Notes: a model not told the origin generated them from the sequence alone. Shown: positions 17,064 through 25,514, numbered from the stretch's first letter. The stretch: DNA of 64,000 nucleotides from Rhodovulum kholense (GCF_003053725.1 NZ_QAYC01000001.1:434001-498000), one strand, 5' to 3'. A program made the numbers and translations.

Positions 17064-17756
17064 ATGAGCCCGTCCGAACAGCCCACGGTCCTGATCGTCG
17101 AGGACGAGCCCGCCCAGCGTGAAGTCCTGGCCTACAACCTTCAGGCCGAGGGCTTTCGGGTGTCGAAGGCCGAGAACGGCGAAGAGGCGCTTTTGCTCGT
17201 GGACGAGCAGGCGCCCGACATCATCGTTCTCGACTGGATGCTGCCCTCGGTCTCGGGGATCGAGGTCTGCCGCCGCCTGAAATCGCGCGCCGATACCCGC
17301 GGCGTGCCGATCATCATGCTCTCGGCCCGGTCGGAAGAGGTCGACCGGGTGAGGGGGCTGGAAACCGGCGCCGACGATTATGTGGTGAAACCCTATTCGG
17401 TGGTCGAGCTGATGGCCCGGGTGCGCGCCCAGCTGCGGCGCACGCGCCCGGCCGCCGTCGGCCAGCGGCTCGAATTCGAGGATATCCTGCTCGATGCCGA
17501 AACCCACAAGGTGTTCCGGTCCGACAAGCCGCTGAAACTCGGGCCCACCGAATTCCGGCTGCTGTCCACCTTCATGGAAAAGCCCGGCCGGGTCTGGAGC
17601 CGCGAGCAATTGCTTGACCGGGTCTGGGGGCGCGACATCTATGTCGATACCCGCACCGTGGATGTCCATATCGGGCGTCTGCGGAAGGCGCTTTGCCAGC
17701 ATGGCGGGTCCGATCCGGTCCGCACCGTGCGGGGCGCGGGCTACGCACTGGGCTGA
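17064..17756 (+). CDS. phoB: Phosphate regulon response regulator PhoB
   Basis: PhoB activates phosphate-starvation genes after phosphorylation by PhoR. The 230 residues comprise a receiver domain (1-~120; acid pair EDE, phospho-Asp in IIVLDWMLPSVSG, Lys in VVKPYS) and an OmpR-type winged helix (SDKPLKLGPTEFRLLSTFMEKPGRVWSREQLLDRVWG, VDVHIGRLRKAL, VRGAGYAL). The ATG at 17064 with GGAG upstream is preferred to the in-frame ATG at 17043. PhoB should bind the Pho box at 11434. In this cluster phoR and phoB are separated by the whole pst operon rather than being adjacent. Confidence 0.96.
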   Translation: MSPSEQPTVLIVEDEPAQREVLAYNLQAEGFRVSKAENGEEALLLVDEQAPDIIVLDWMLPSVSGIEVCRRLKSRADTRGVPIIMLSARSEEVDRVRGLETGADDYVVKPYSVVELMARVRAQLRRTRPAAVGQRLEFEDILLDAETHKVFRSDKPLKLGPTEFRLLSTFMEKPGRVWSREQLLDRVWGRDIYVDTRTVDVHIGRLRKALCQHGGSDPVRTVRGAGYALG

Positions 17757-17771
17757 GCTTTCAGTGCCGAC

Positions 17772-17810
17772 CGGTTGCTGCACGGGCGCCCGGCGGCTTC
17801 CCGATTTTTT
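17772..17810 (+). terminator. Possible weak terminator after phoB
   Basis: A short CGGG/CCCG pairing with internal GC palindrome CGGGCGCCCGG (17783-17793) is followed by six T residues at 17805-17810, 49 bases past the phoB stop. The stem abutting the T run is only four bases, so this is a tentative end of the phosphate operon. Confidence 0.35.
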
Positions 17811-17931
17811 CTGTCAGGAATTGATCCCGGCGCGACGTCGGCCTATGCTGGGCGGGTGTCGCCGGGGCGCTGCCCCTGGGGCGCAAAGATCCGACCACCA
17901 GACCGGCTCCGGGCTGACAGGGACAAGGCAC

Positions 17932-19089
17932 ATGGGACGACCGGGCATCGCCACCGCAGCGGCAGTTTTCATATCCGCGGCGAGCCTCGCCTCGGCCGAA
18001 GAGGGAGGCGCGACCGCCGGTCCCTATGCCACGCCAGAGGCCTTCGGCGAGGCGCTCTTCTTCGATGTGAACCTCTCGAAGACCCGCAGCCAGGCCTGCG
18101 CCACCTGCCACGATCCGGCCCGGGCCTTCACCGACCCGAGGCCGACCGCGGCGGGGCGGGCGGTGTCGCTGGGGGCAGACGGCCACTCGCTGGGCGACCG
18201 CAACGCACCGACCGCCGCCTATGCCATGTTCTCGCCGACCTTCGCCCGGCGCGCCGATGGCAGCTATGTCGGCGGCCAGTTCCACGACGGCCGCGCCGCC
18301 GGTCTGGCCGAGCAGGCGGGCGGGCCGCCTCTGAACCCGATCGAGATGGGGCTGGCCGATGTGAACGAGGCCGCCGCGCGCATTCTGGAAAACCCGCGTT
18401 ACGGCGCAACGCTCGACGCGCTTTACGGCCCCGGGACCGCCTCGGACCCCGAGGCCGTCTATCGCGCCGCGACCTCGGCCATCGCAGCCTTCGAGGCGAC
18501 CGACCTCTTCGCGCCCTTCGATTCCAGGTATGACAGATACTTGCGGGGCGAAGTTCAGTTGACGGATGAAGAAGAACTGGGGCGTGTCCTGTTCTTTTCG
18601 CAGCAGTTCACCAACTGCAATCTCTGCCACCAGCTGCGCAGCTCGCCCATGGCGGCGGACGAGACCTTCACCGATTACAGCTATCACAATATCGGTGTGC
18701 CTGCGAATACGGCCGCGCGTGCGGTCACCGGCGTCACCGCGACCGATCTTGGGCTGCTGGCCAATCCGGCGGTCGACGACCCGGCGGAGGCGGGGAAGTT
18801 CAAGGTGCCGGGGCTGCGCAACGTCGCGGTGACCGGGCCTTACATGCATAACGGCGTCTTCGAGGATCTGCGGACCGTCATCCTGTTCTACAACAAATAC
18901 AACAGCAAGGCGGCGGCGCGGCAGATCAATCCCGAGACCGGCGCACCCTGGGCCGCGCCCGAAGTGCCGGACACGCTGTCGATGGACGAACTGACGACCG
19001 GACCTGCGCTCGACGACGAGCGGATCGACGCGCTGGTGGCGTTTCTCGCGACTCTGACCGATCGCCGTTATGAGGATCTGCTAAAGTAA
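17932..19089 (+). CDS. Dihaem cytochrome c peroxidase / MauG-family protein
   Basis: This is a periplasmic dihaem c-type protein, 385 residues from the ATG at 17932, which follows AAGG and gives a signal peptide ending near residue 22 (ASLASA-EE). The two haem sites are CATCH (56-60) and CNLCH (229-233). Also present are the YATPEAFGEALFFDVNLSKT start of the CCP_MauG domain and the KVPGLRNVAVTGPYMHNGVFEDLRTVILFYNKY segment that carries the distal ligand region. Length and motifs fit the MauG/CcpA superfamily: hydrogen peroxide reduction is one option, oxidation of a partner protein another. The gene follows phoB by 175 bases with no Pho box of its own. Confidence 0.88.
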   Translation: MGRPGIATAAAVFISAASLASAEEGGATAGPYATPEAFGEALFFDVNLSKTRSQACATCHDPARAFTDPRPTAAGRAVSLGADGHSLGDRNAPTAAYAMFSPTFARRADGSYVGGQFHDGRAAGLAEQAGGPPLNPIEMGLADVNEAAARILENPRYGATLDALYGPGTASDPEAVYRAATSAIAAFEATDLFAPFDSRYDRYLRGEVQLTDEEELGRVLFFSQQFTNCNLCHQLRSSPMAADETFTDYSYHNIGVPANTAARAVTGVTATDLGLLANPAVDDPAEAGKFKVPGLRNVAVTGPYMHNGVFEDLRTVILFYNKYNSKAAARQINPETGAPWAAPEVPDTLSMDELTTGPALDDERIDALVAFLATLTDRRYEDLLK

Positions 19090-19181
19090 GAGGGCCGAAC
19101 GCAGGTCCTCGGCGCTTTAAGCGCGAGCCGCGCCATTGGAAACAGCCGGGGCAGCGCCAGTCGAGCGGTCAGGCAAGGCGG

Positions 19182-19195
19182 ATAATCATGATTAT
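19182..19195. promoter_or_regulatory. Perfect AT-rich palindrome (candidate operator)
   Basis: ATAATCATGATTAT reads the same on both strands and stands out in GC-rich surroundings. Its arms (preceded by G: GATAAT / ATTATG) resemble halves of Fur-type boxes, but only two half-sites are present, so a Fur identity is not claimed. It lies 93 bases past the dihaem gene and 350 bases before the LuxR start. Confidence 0.45.
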
Positions 19196-19285
19196 GTAAC
19201 CTAAATCGCTTCAAGCCGCGCGACTCCGACTGCGACCAATTCAACCCAGGATCCAGCCGACCGTTTCCCGGCGTCACGGGCATCA

Positions 19286-19304
19286 TGTTCCGTTGAGTGG
19301 AACA
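19286..19304. promoter_or_regulatory. Inverted repeat TGTTCC-N7-GGAACA (candidate operator)
   Basis: The 6-base arms are perfect and separated by seven bases, giving a 19-base dyad about the size of a LuxR-type or other HTH-dimer site. It is not a Rhodobacter LexA box, which has direct rather than inverted GTTC repeats. It is 242 bases before the LuxR solo start. Confidence 0.4.
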
Positions 19305-19545
19305 AAGTGCCATGATAACAAGGGCTAGACTGCGGCTACCGCACCGTTTGCAAGGCCGATCCCGGAAAACGGGACGTTTCGCCCGCTGGTCTTGCGCACA
19401 GTTACGCTGCGCGGCAGCGCTCGACAGGAGCCGCTTACCTGAACTAACAAAATGGCATGTGTGGAGGGTCAGTCATGTTGGGTCGAGTTCGGCAAACCGT
19501 GTCCGTGCGTCTGTGCGCTTCCGGAACCGCGAGGTCGAGGTCTTC

Positions 19546-20301
19546 ATGAGCCTTGAACATCTGAGCGCCTTGATCGCTGCGCGCAGCATCGAAGAGCTTT
19601 GGGCGCTGCACACCCAGAAGATGGCCGATTTCGGGTTCGACCGACTGATCTACGGGTTCACGCGATTCCGCGCCGCCAACAGCTTCGGCGACCGCGACGA
19701 CGTTATCGTCCTGTCGAACCATTCGCCGGACTATGTCCGCGCCTTCGTCGACAAAGGGCTTTACATGAATGCCCCGATGGTCCGCTGGGCCTCGCGGAAC
19801 GAAGGCACCAGCAGCTGGCGGATCATCGCCGAGCGGATGGCCCGGGGCGAACTTCCGCCCGAAGAGCTGGAAGTGCTCCAATTCAACCGCTCGATGGGCG
19901 TGGTCGCGGGCTACACGATCAGCTTCAGCGAAATCTCGGTCCGCGCCAAGGGCGCCATCGGGCTTGCGGCCCGGCCCGGGCTCGACCAGGACGATGTCGA
20001 CCGGATCTGGGCCGAACATGGCGACGTGATCCAGCTGATGAACGACGTGATGCACCTGAAGGTGCACAACCTGCCCTATGCCGCACAGCGCCCGCCGCTG
20101 ACCCCGCGCCAGCGCGAGGTGCTGGAATGGGTCGGCGACGGCAAGACCACGCTCGACATCGCCACCATCCTCGGGGTCACCCAGGCCACGGTGGAAAAGC
20201 ACCTGCGTCTGGCACGCGAGGCGCTGGATGTCGATACGACAGCCCAGGCGGTCCTGAAAGCCTGGTTCCAGAACCAGATCTTCCGCGCCGAGTCGCCCTA
20301 G
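19546..20301 (+). CDS. LuxR-family regulator with autoinducer-binding-type domain (LuxR solo)
   Basis: This 251-residue regulator has an N-terminal autoinducer-binding-type domain (~15-165) and a C-terminal GerE helix-turn-helix (~184-245: LTPRQREVLEWVGDGKTTLDIATILGVTQATVEKHLRLARE). The ATG at 19546 follows GAGG. No luxI-type synthase is adjacent, so it is a solo. In the ligand pocket, the segment PDYVRAFVDKGLYMNAPMVRW keeps Tyr63 but has NAP where acyl-homoserine-lactone binders have the DP pair (TraR Asp70), by my alignment. It may therefore sense another ligand or none. It is probably monocistronic. Confidence 0.9.
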   Translation: MSLEHLSALIAARSIEELWALHTQKMADFGFDRLIYGFTRFRAANSFGDRDDVIVLSNHSPDYVRAFVDKGLYMNAPMVRWASRNEGTSSWRIIAERMARGELPPEELEVLQFNRSMGVVAGYTISFSEISVRAKGAIGLAARPGLDQDDVDRIWAEHGDVIQLMNDVMHLKVHNLPYAAQRPPLTPRQREVLEWVGDGKTTLDIATILGVTQATVEKHLRLAREALDVDTTAQAVLKAWFQNQIFRAESP

Positions 20302-20497
20302 ACCGGTGATTGCCCGTCCCGAAGTGACGTGACGTTACATCGGAGGTCGCAGTGCGCGAAGAGGCTTCGCCTTGGGGTTGAATTCCCTTAATTTTCAGCT
20401 TCCCCGGAAGTAGGGATTCCCTGACTACACTTATTGGCGCCAGACCGGCAGATTTTCACCGTTCCGTGAGTGGTGGCCTTGGGCCAAGGAACAGTCT

Positions 20498-20569
20498 CGG
20501 CGAGAAACCGCGCGATTTCGCGGAGAGCGCCGAACCGGGAAACCGGAGCAGGTTGTGGTCGTTTTTTTT
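20498..20569 (+). ncRNA. Possible structured RNA (weak candidate)
   Basis: CGGCG pairs with CGCCG and, inside it, CCGCG with CGCGG (20498-20532); a CCGG-GAAA-CCGG hairpin follows at 20535-20546, then eight T at 20562-20569. Fifteen unpaired bases separate the last stem from the T run, so this is not a canonical terminator, and I find no convincing promoter. Listed because the density of nested pairing in 70 bases is high. Confidence 0.22.
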
Positions 20570-20637
20570 GGCGGTCAGAGCCTGCACCTTTTCGGCAGGG
20601 TCGCCCACCCCAGCGGGCGGTTCGCGAAAGGGCTCAA

Positions 20638-20673
20638 GGGGCGGCAAGCAAGTTAAGGGGGGTTTGCCGCCCC
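20638..20673. terminator. Hairpin at the 3' end of the degenerate GGDEF gene
   Basis: GGGGCGGCAA (20638-20647) pairs perfectly with TTGCCGCCCC (20664-20673) across a 16-base loop, three bases past the minus-strand stop codon. There is no long T tract on either strand, so it may act as a 3' stabiliser or a weak bidirectional terminator. Confidence 0.45.
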
Positions 20674-20675
20674 TT

Positions 20676-22055
20676 TCATCCCTCGCGCACAGTCACCCCG
20701 GTTATCCGTCCATCTCTCGTTTTCGGGTCACGGGCGACTCGCTGTGGGCCGCACCGGTCCCCTGCCCCTCCGGATCGCTGTCGGGACGGGTCGGTCCCGT
20801 CCGCCAGGCCCGAAGCGCGCACCGGGTGCCGGGCGCCGCGGCGTTCGGCAATGTAAAGCGCGCCTTCGGCCCGGCGCAGCGCGGCCTCGACGCTTGGCTC
20901 GTCGAAGGCGGCCATGCTGAGCCCGATGGCGGCCTCCGGCAGGTCGGGGGCAAGCGCCCGGGCCAGACGCTCGGCCATCCGGGCAAGCTCCGTCTCGCTG
21001 GGCACATGGGCCACCACCAGCAGGTTCCGCCCGCGCCAACGGCCGACGCTGTCTTCGTCCCTGAGCGTGCGCGTGGCCACCTGAAGCGCGCGGCCCATGA
21101 TCCCGTCGCCGGGACCGGTTGCCGTCCCGTGACCGGCGGGCGCGCAAAGGATCACCCCGACCGGGCCCTTGCCGTCCAGCAGGTCGCGGTCGGGCCGGAA
21201 CCGGCTGGCGCGCCCGGCGACCGGGTCGAACCGCTCGGTCCGGGCCTCGGCGCGGACGACGCGGTCCATGCTGGCGGCCAGCGCCAGCACCAGCGCAACC
21301 TGCGCCCCCCCCAGAAGGCCGATCAGCAGCTCGAGCGCGGGCCGGGCCGACCGGGCCTCGGGAAAGAGCCGCTCGGCCGCCAGGCCGGCGAGCCAGGGCA
21401 TCGCCAGCGCCAGCCCGAGAAGCCCGCGCGCCCGGAGCCCGTGGCGGCCCCGCGCGAACAGCGGGCGCAGGACGGGATCGGCCCGCAGCACATGCCCCAG
21501 GGCAAGACCGCCCAACAGCATGCAGACAAGTCCGAAGGCCGCGACCGGCTGGCGGCCGTCCGCTGCCGCGAGGACCGTGCCCATCGCGACCCACCAGATC
21601 CCCGTCCAGGCGGCCGCCAGCAGCGCCAGCGCCGCGCCCCTACTGAAGGGCTTGACCGCGAGGCCGAGGTTCAGGGTCAGCACCGCATAGGCCGATGGCA
21701 GGTCGAAACCGGCGTCGGTTGCCAGCATCCCCGGCAACGACGTGCCCGAGATCGCCTGCGGCCAGCCGGGCAGCAAGGCCTCAAGGAGCCCCTGCGCGCC
21801 GATCAGAGCGGCGCCAAGCCCGAGCCCGGTCCAGATCGTCAAAGACCGTCCGGCGGGCCGACGCCCAAGCAGCGACAGCGCAAACAGCGCGAAACCGGCT
21901 GCGGCGGCGGGATGAAGCGAGGCCGCCTCCCGATGCGGCGGGATCAGCGACACCGGCAGCGCGCCAGCCAGGGCCGCGACCAGCATGGCAAGACCAAGCA
22001 GGCGAAGCGCCTGACGCGACAGGGCATGGGCGGGAAAGGCGGCGAGGTTGGGCAC
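20676..22055 (-). CDS. Membrane protein with degenerate GGDEF domain, retained RxxD motif
   Basis: This 459-residue protein has a hydrophobic N-terminal half (about seven membrane segments between residues 15 and 265) and a C-terminal domain collinear with the GGDEF domain of its divergent neighbour (22233-23594). The two share the ASLHPAAAAGFALFAL / AALHPLPAIGFALFGL motif, LRPLFA, and the closing RRAEGALYIAERRG / RRADEALYAAKIRG. The catalytic loop is ruined: GGEEF is replaced by RGRNL (341-345) and the FDLDHFK metal site by LCAPAGH. However, the RxxD inhibitory-site motif five residues upstream is kept (RDED, 332-335). It cannot make c-di-GMP but may bind it. The C-terminal tail after ~410 is basic and glycine-rich. 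Confidence 0.85.
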   Translation of the reverse strand: MPNLAAFPAHALSRQALRLLGLAMLVAALAGALPVSLIPPHREAASLHPAAAAGFALFALSLLGRRPAGRSLTIWTGLGLGAALIGAQGLLEALLPGWPQAISGTSLPGMLATDAGFDLPSAYAVLTLNLGLAVKPFSRGAALALLAAAWTGIWWVAMGTVLAAADGRQPVAAFGLVCMLLGGLALGHVLRADPVLRPLFARGRHGLRARGLLGLALAMPWLAGLAAERLFPEARSARPALELLIGLLGGAQVALVLALAASMDRVVRAEARTERFDPVAGRASRFRPDRDLLDGKGPVGVILCAPAGHGTATGPGDGIMGRALQVATRTLRDEDSVGRWRGRNLLVVAHVPSETELARMAERLARALAPDLPEAAIGLSMAAFDEPSVEAALRRAEGALYIAERRGARHPVRASGLADGTDPSRQRSGGAGDRCGPQRVARDPKTRDGRITGVTVREG

Positions 22056-22232
22056 GGTGTGGCCCCCAAGGCTGCAAGATCTCGGCCCGAAAACCGTAAT
22101 ATTTTGACCCTAATCTGCAGTTAAGGTTAATAAGATTGCGCGACAGGACGAAATAGCGTGCGGCGCGTAACCAAATATTAAACCTATCGCTGCCCAATTC
22201 TGCCGCATAAACGGTGACGAGCGAGCTGTACG

Positions 22233-23594
22233 ATGTGGATCAGTGGCCTGACAATGCGGAAATCCGGAGCGATGCGCGTTCTGGGCCTTGCCATCCTTCT
22301 TGTGATCGGTTTCGGGCTCATCCAGAATCTCCTGTCTCCCCCCGACGACAGCGCGGCGGCGCTCCATCCCCTGCCGGCCATCGGCTTTGCGCTTTTCGGG
22401 CTGGTCTTCCTGACCGGCCCGCAGACCCTGAGCCGCAACGCACCGATCCGCATGATCGCCGCCATCATAGCGGTTCTGGCGGTCGAGCGGCTTCTGGAAG
22501 CGTCGGTCCCCGGCTGGGTGCAGATCGTGGGCCATCCCCGGATCGAGGCATCGATCGAAGACATGGGGTTGCGCGGCATCTTGTCGGTCGAAATCTCCTT
22601 CGCGCTCGCCGTGCTCAATCTCGGACTGCTGGCCGAGCCGTATCAGCGCCAGACCGCGCTGCTGTTCCTGGCTGCCGCCTGGGTCGCGACCACCATGGGC
22701 ATTCTCAAGCTCGCGTTCAATCTGACGCTCTGGCGCGGAGAAATGTCGCCCTATGCGCTCGCGACCATGGTGCTGGTCTGCTCGGCCCAGACGCTGAAGC
22801 TGCGCGACCAGCCGTTCCTGCGGCCGCTTTTCGCCCAGACCAGCTATGGCACCTATACCCGCGCGCTGGTCACCGGGGCGCTGGTCGTTCCCTGGATGTC
22901 GGGCTTTCTCTATTTCCTCAACGTGCGGCCCGATCCCGCCACACATCTGGCGCTGGAGCTTGCCTTCGGTTTCATCGGCTGGATCATGCTGGCACTGGTG
23001 CTGAGCATCGGCCATCTGATGGAGAAATCTAGCCTCGCGCTGGAACATGCCGCGCGTCACGATCCGCTGACCGGCGCCCTGAACCGGCGCGGTCTGTCGG
23101 CGGCTCTGGGCACCCGCAACGAGGCGCGCGGGGTCGTTCTGTTCGACCTCGATCACTTCAAGGCGGTCAACGATGCGCTTGGCCATGACGCGGGCGACCG
23201 GCTTTTGCGCGACATCGCAGAGACCGTGACCCGGAACGTGCGCAACGGCGATCTGCTGGTGCGCTGGGGGGGCGAGGAATTCCTGGTGGTGATGACCAGT
23301 TCGGCCGAGGTCCTGCTGGTGCAGACCGCCGAACGGCTGCGCCAGGCCATCGCCGCCCGGGACCCCATGCGGATCGGCGCGACGGCGCGTCCGGTCACCG
23401 CCTCCTTCGGCGTCAGCATGGTGCATCCCGGCGAGGTCGGCATCGCCGCGGCGATCCGCCGGGCCGACGAGGCGCTTTATGCCGCCAAGATCCGCGGCCG
23501 CAACCGCGTCGTTTCGGCCGCCGCGCTCTGCCAGGCCGATACCGCCCCGCTGCCCACCGCCGACCCGACCGAGCCGACGCGGCTGGTGTCCTGA
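22233..23594 (+). CDS. Membrane diguanylate cyclase (GGEEF)
   Basis: This 453-residue protein makes the second messenger c-di-GMP from two GTP if active. Residues ~10-265 form about seven transmembrane helices of an uncharacterised sensor, and ~280-430 form a full GGDEF domain. The latter shows DPLTGALNRRGL, the metal and guanine site FDLDHFKAVNDALGHDAGD, GGEEF at 346-350, and an intact RxxD inhibitory site (RNGD) exactly five residues before it, so product inhibition is expected. The start at 22233 is preferred; in-frame ATGs at 22254 and 22272 are poorer. It is divergent from a paralogue with a destroyed active site, sharing a 177-base promoter region. Confidence 0.92.
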   Translation: MWISGLTMRKSGAMRVLGLAILLVIGFGLIQNLLSPPDDSAAALHPLPAIGFALFGLVFLTGPQTLSRNAPIRMIAAIIAVLAVERLLEASVPGWVQIVGHPRIEASIEDMGLRGILSVEISFALAVLNLGLLAEPYQRQTALLFLAAAWVATTMGILKLAFNLTLWRGEMSPYALATMVLVCSAQTLKLRDQPFLRPLFAQTSYGTYTRALVTGALVVPWMSGFLYFLNVRPDPATHLALELAFGFIGWIMLALVLSIGHLMEKSSLALEHAARHDPLTGALNRRGLSAALGTRNEARGVVLFDLDHFKAVNDALGHDAGDRLLRDIAETVTRNVRNGDLLVRWGGEEFLVVMTSSAEVLLVQTAERLRQAIAARDPMRIGATARPVTASFGVSMVHPGEVGIAAAIRRADEALYAAKIRGRNRVVSAAALCQADTAPLPTADPTEPTRLVS

Positions 23595-23639
23595 AACGGC
23601 CCGCTGCCCCTCCAGACACGGAAAGCGAGGAACCTAAAG

Positions 23640-23680
23640 CGAGAAACGAAAACGGCGCAGCCCCGTCCGGGTGCCGCGCC
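23640..23680 (-). terminator. Rho-independent terminator of rpsB-tsf
   Basis: On the minus strand GGCGCGGCACCC pairs with GGGGCTGCGCC (23654-23680, one bulged A, one G-T pair, GGAC loop) and is followed by GTTTTCGTTTC. It is 37 bases past the tsf stop. Confidence 0.7.
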
Positions 23681-23716
23681 GCCATGTCTTCGGGTGGTCC
23701 GTGCCGTGCGGCAGGA

Positions 23717-24613
23717 TCAGCCCTGAGCGACTTTCGCCACTTCGGCCGCGAAATCTTCCTCGGCCTTCTCGATGCCTTCGCCGACCTCGATCCGGACAAA
23801 GCCGGTGATGGTGGCACCGGCCGCCTGAGCGGCAGCCTCGACGGTCAGGTCGGGGTTCACCACGAAGGCCTGCCCCATCAGGGTCGATTCCGCGATGAAT
23901 TTCTTCATCCGGCCCGGGATGATGTTGTTGGTGATCACCGCCTCGGGCTTCGGTTTCGCGGCGCCCGCGTTTTCTTCCAGCGCCTTGGCGGTCTGGACGG
24001 CGAGTTCCTTCTCGATCACGGCCGGGTCCATCTGGGCCTCGGACAGCGCCGCCGGGTTCGCCGCGGCGACGTGCATCGCCACCTGACGCCCGAAGGCCTC
24101 GTCGCCGCCGGTCATCGCGACCAGAACGCCGATCTTGCCCATGCCGTCGGCGGCCGCGTTGTGGACATAGGCCACGAGCTGGTCGCCCTCGATCTTGGCC
24201 ATCCGGCGCAGCGTCATGTTCTCGCCGACGGTGGCGATCTTGTCGGTCAGCGTGTCGGCGACGGTCTTGCCGCCCAGATCGGCCGATTTCAGCGCCTCGA
24301 TGTCATCGACGGCGATGGCCGCCTTGGCGATCTCCGCGACCATCGCCTGGAATTCGGCGTTCTTGGCCACGAAGTCGGTTTCCGAGTTCACCTCGACCGC
24401 GACGCCCTTGCCGCCCTCGACGACGACGGCCACCAGGCCCTCGGCGGCGGTGCGGCCGGATTTCTTGGCGGCCTTGGCCAGACCCTTGGTGCGCAGCCAG
24501 TCGACCGCGGCGTCCATGTCGCCTTCGGTTTCGGTCAGCGCCTTCTTGGCATCCATCATGCCCGCGCCGGTCTTGTCGCGCAGTTCCTTCACCAGTGCAG
24601 CGGTGATCGCCAT
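23717..24613 (-). CDS. tsf: Translation elongation factor Ts
   Basis: EF-Ts recycles EF-Tu by exchanging GDP for GTP. The 298 residues match the family. They start with the UBA-like helical region [29 protein letters not shown], then the core with the EF-Tu-contacting TDFVAKN motif ([16 protein letters not shown]), and end with the dimerisation part. The gene follows rpsB by 83 bases, the universal rpsB-tsf order, and ends at a terminator. Constitutive high expression is expected. Confidence 0.97.
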   Translation of the reverse strand: MAITAALVKELRDKTGAGMMDAKKALTETEGDMDAAVDWLRTKGLAKAAKKSGRTAAEGLVAVVVEGGKGVAVEVNSETDFVAKNAEFQAMVAEIAKAAIAVDDIEALKSADLGGKTVADTLTDKIATVGENMTLRRMAKIEGDQLVAYVHNAAADGMGKIGVLVAMTGGDEAFGRQVAMHVAAANPAALSEAQMDPAVIEKELAVQTAKALEENAGAAKPKPEAVITNNIIPGRMKKFIAESTLMGQAFVVNPDLTVEAAAQAAGATITGFVRIEVGEGIEKAEEDFAAEVAKVAQG

Positions 24614-24696
24614 GGTTCGGCTCTCCTCGATAGTCGTTGGGTGACCGGGCGGGCTCTAGCCGCGCCCGGTATCAATTCCGTGACAGCGGATGAGGC

Positions 24697-25473
24697 TCAG
24701 GCCTCTTCCGCGGTCCCGGCCTCGGCCAGCAGCTCTTCGACCGGCGCCTCTTCCAGCGCGCCGATATCGACGCCGGCGGCATCCATCTGCGCGCTCATGC
24801 CATCGAGTGCGGCCCGGCTGGCCAGGTCGCAATACAGTTGGATCGCGCGGGCCGCGTCGTCATTGCCCGGGATGATGTAGTCCACGCCCTCGGGCGAGCA
24901 GTTGGTATCGACCACCGCGACCACCGGAATGCCCAGCTTGCGGGCCTCGAGGATCGCCAGGTCTTCCTTGCGCACGTCGATGACGAACAGCAGGTCCGGC
25001 AGGCCGCCCATTTCGCGGATGCCGCCCAGAGACGCCTGCAGCTTGGTCTGCTCGCGCTCCATGTGCAGCCGTTCCTTCTTGGTCAGGCCCTCGGCGCCGG
25101 CAGACATGCGCTCGTCGATCTCGTTCAGACGCTTGATCGACTGCGACACGGTCTTCCAGTTGGTCAGCGTGCCGCCGAGCCAGCGGTGGTTCATGTAGTA
25201 TTGCGCGCATTTCTCGGCCGCCTCGGCCACCGATTTCTGCGCCTGCCGCTTGGTGCCGACGAAGAGGATGCGGCCGCCGCGCGCCACGGTATCGCGGATC
25301 ACGTTCAGCGCCTGGTCCAGCATCGGAACGGTCTGGGTCAGGTCGACGATGTGAATGCCGTTGCGGTCGCCATAGATATAGGGCGCCATGCGGGGGTTCC
25401 ACCGCTGGGTTTGGTGACCGAAGTGAACGCCAGCTTCCAGCAGCTGACGCATGGAGAAATCGGGAAGCGCCAT
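24697..25473 (-). CDS. rpsB: 30S ribosomal protein S2
   Basis: S2 is a late-assembling protein of the small ribosomal subunit. The 258-residue protein begins [45 protein letters not shown] and has the second signature [49 protein letters not shown]. The glutamate-rich C-terminus ([18 protein letters not shown]) is common in Alphaproteobacteria. A GGAAAGGACAAGGAC leader contains the ribosome binding site. The upstream RNA carries two small hairpins (25515-25559), which may be a ribosomal-protein autoregulatory leader. Confidence 0.97.
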   Translation of the reverse strand: MALPDFSMRQLLEAGVHFGHQTQRWNPRMAPYIYGDRNGIHIVDLTQTVPMLDQALNVIRDTVARGGRILFVGTKRQAQKSVAEAAEKCAQYYMNHRWLGGTLTNWKTVSQSIKRLNEIDERMSAGAEGLTKKERLHMEREQTKLQASLGGIREMGGLPDLLFVIDVRKEDLAILEARKLGIPVVAVVDTNCSPEGVDYIIPGNDDAARAIQLYCDLASRAALDGMSAQMDAAGVDIGALEEAPVEELLAEAGTAEEA

Positions 25474-25514
25474 GTCCTTGTCCTTTCCGGTTTGCGCCTG
25501 GGCGGGACGTCAAG

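Larger units (their letters stand above)
19090..19545. other. Intergenic region between the dihaem protein and the LuxR gene
   Basis: No gene is supported here, although the LuxR reading frame remains open back to 19297. The region holds two inverted repeats: a perfect 14-base palindrome at 19182-19195 and a TGTTCC/GGAACA pair at 19286-19304. The AT content rises locally around 19180-19200. The LuxR promoter must be in this interval. Confidence 0.6.
20302..20675. other. Intergenic region with several hairpins, between LuxR and the degenerate GGDEF gene
   Basis: No gene is supported. It contains a CCTTGG-G-CCAAGG dyad (20477-20489), a two-tier hairpin (20498-20532), a CCGG-GAAA-CCGG tetraloop hairpin (20535-20546), a run of eight T (20562-20569), and a long hairpin at 20638-20673 next to the GGDEF stop. 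This may be a structured RNA, but the T run does not directly follow a stem. Confidence 0.45.

Noticed and set aside
19182-19195. Fur box
   Set aside because: Only two GATAAT-like half-sites occur, where a Fur box has three or more; kept only as an unidentified palindrome.
19286-19304. LexA box
   Set aside because: The arms are inverted, whereas the Rhodobacter-type LexA site has direct GTTC repeats.
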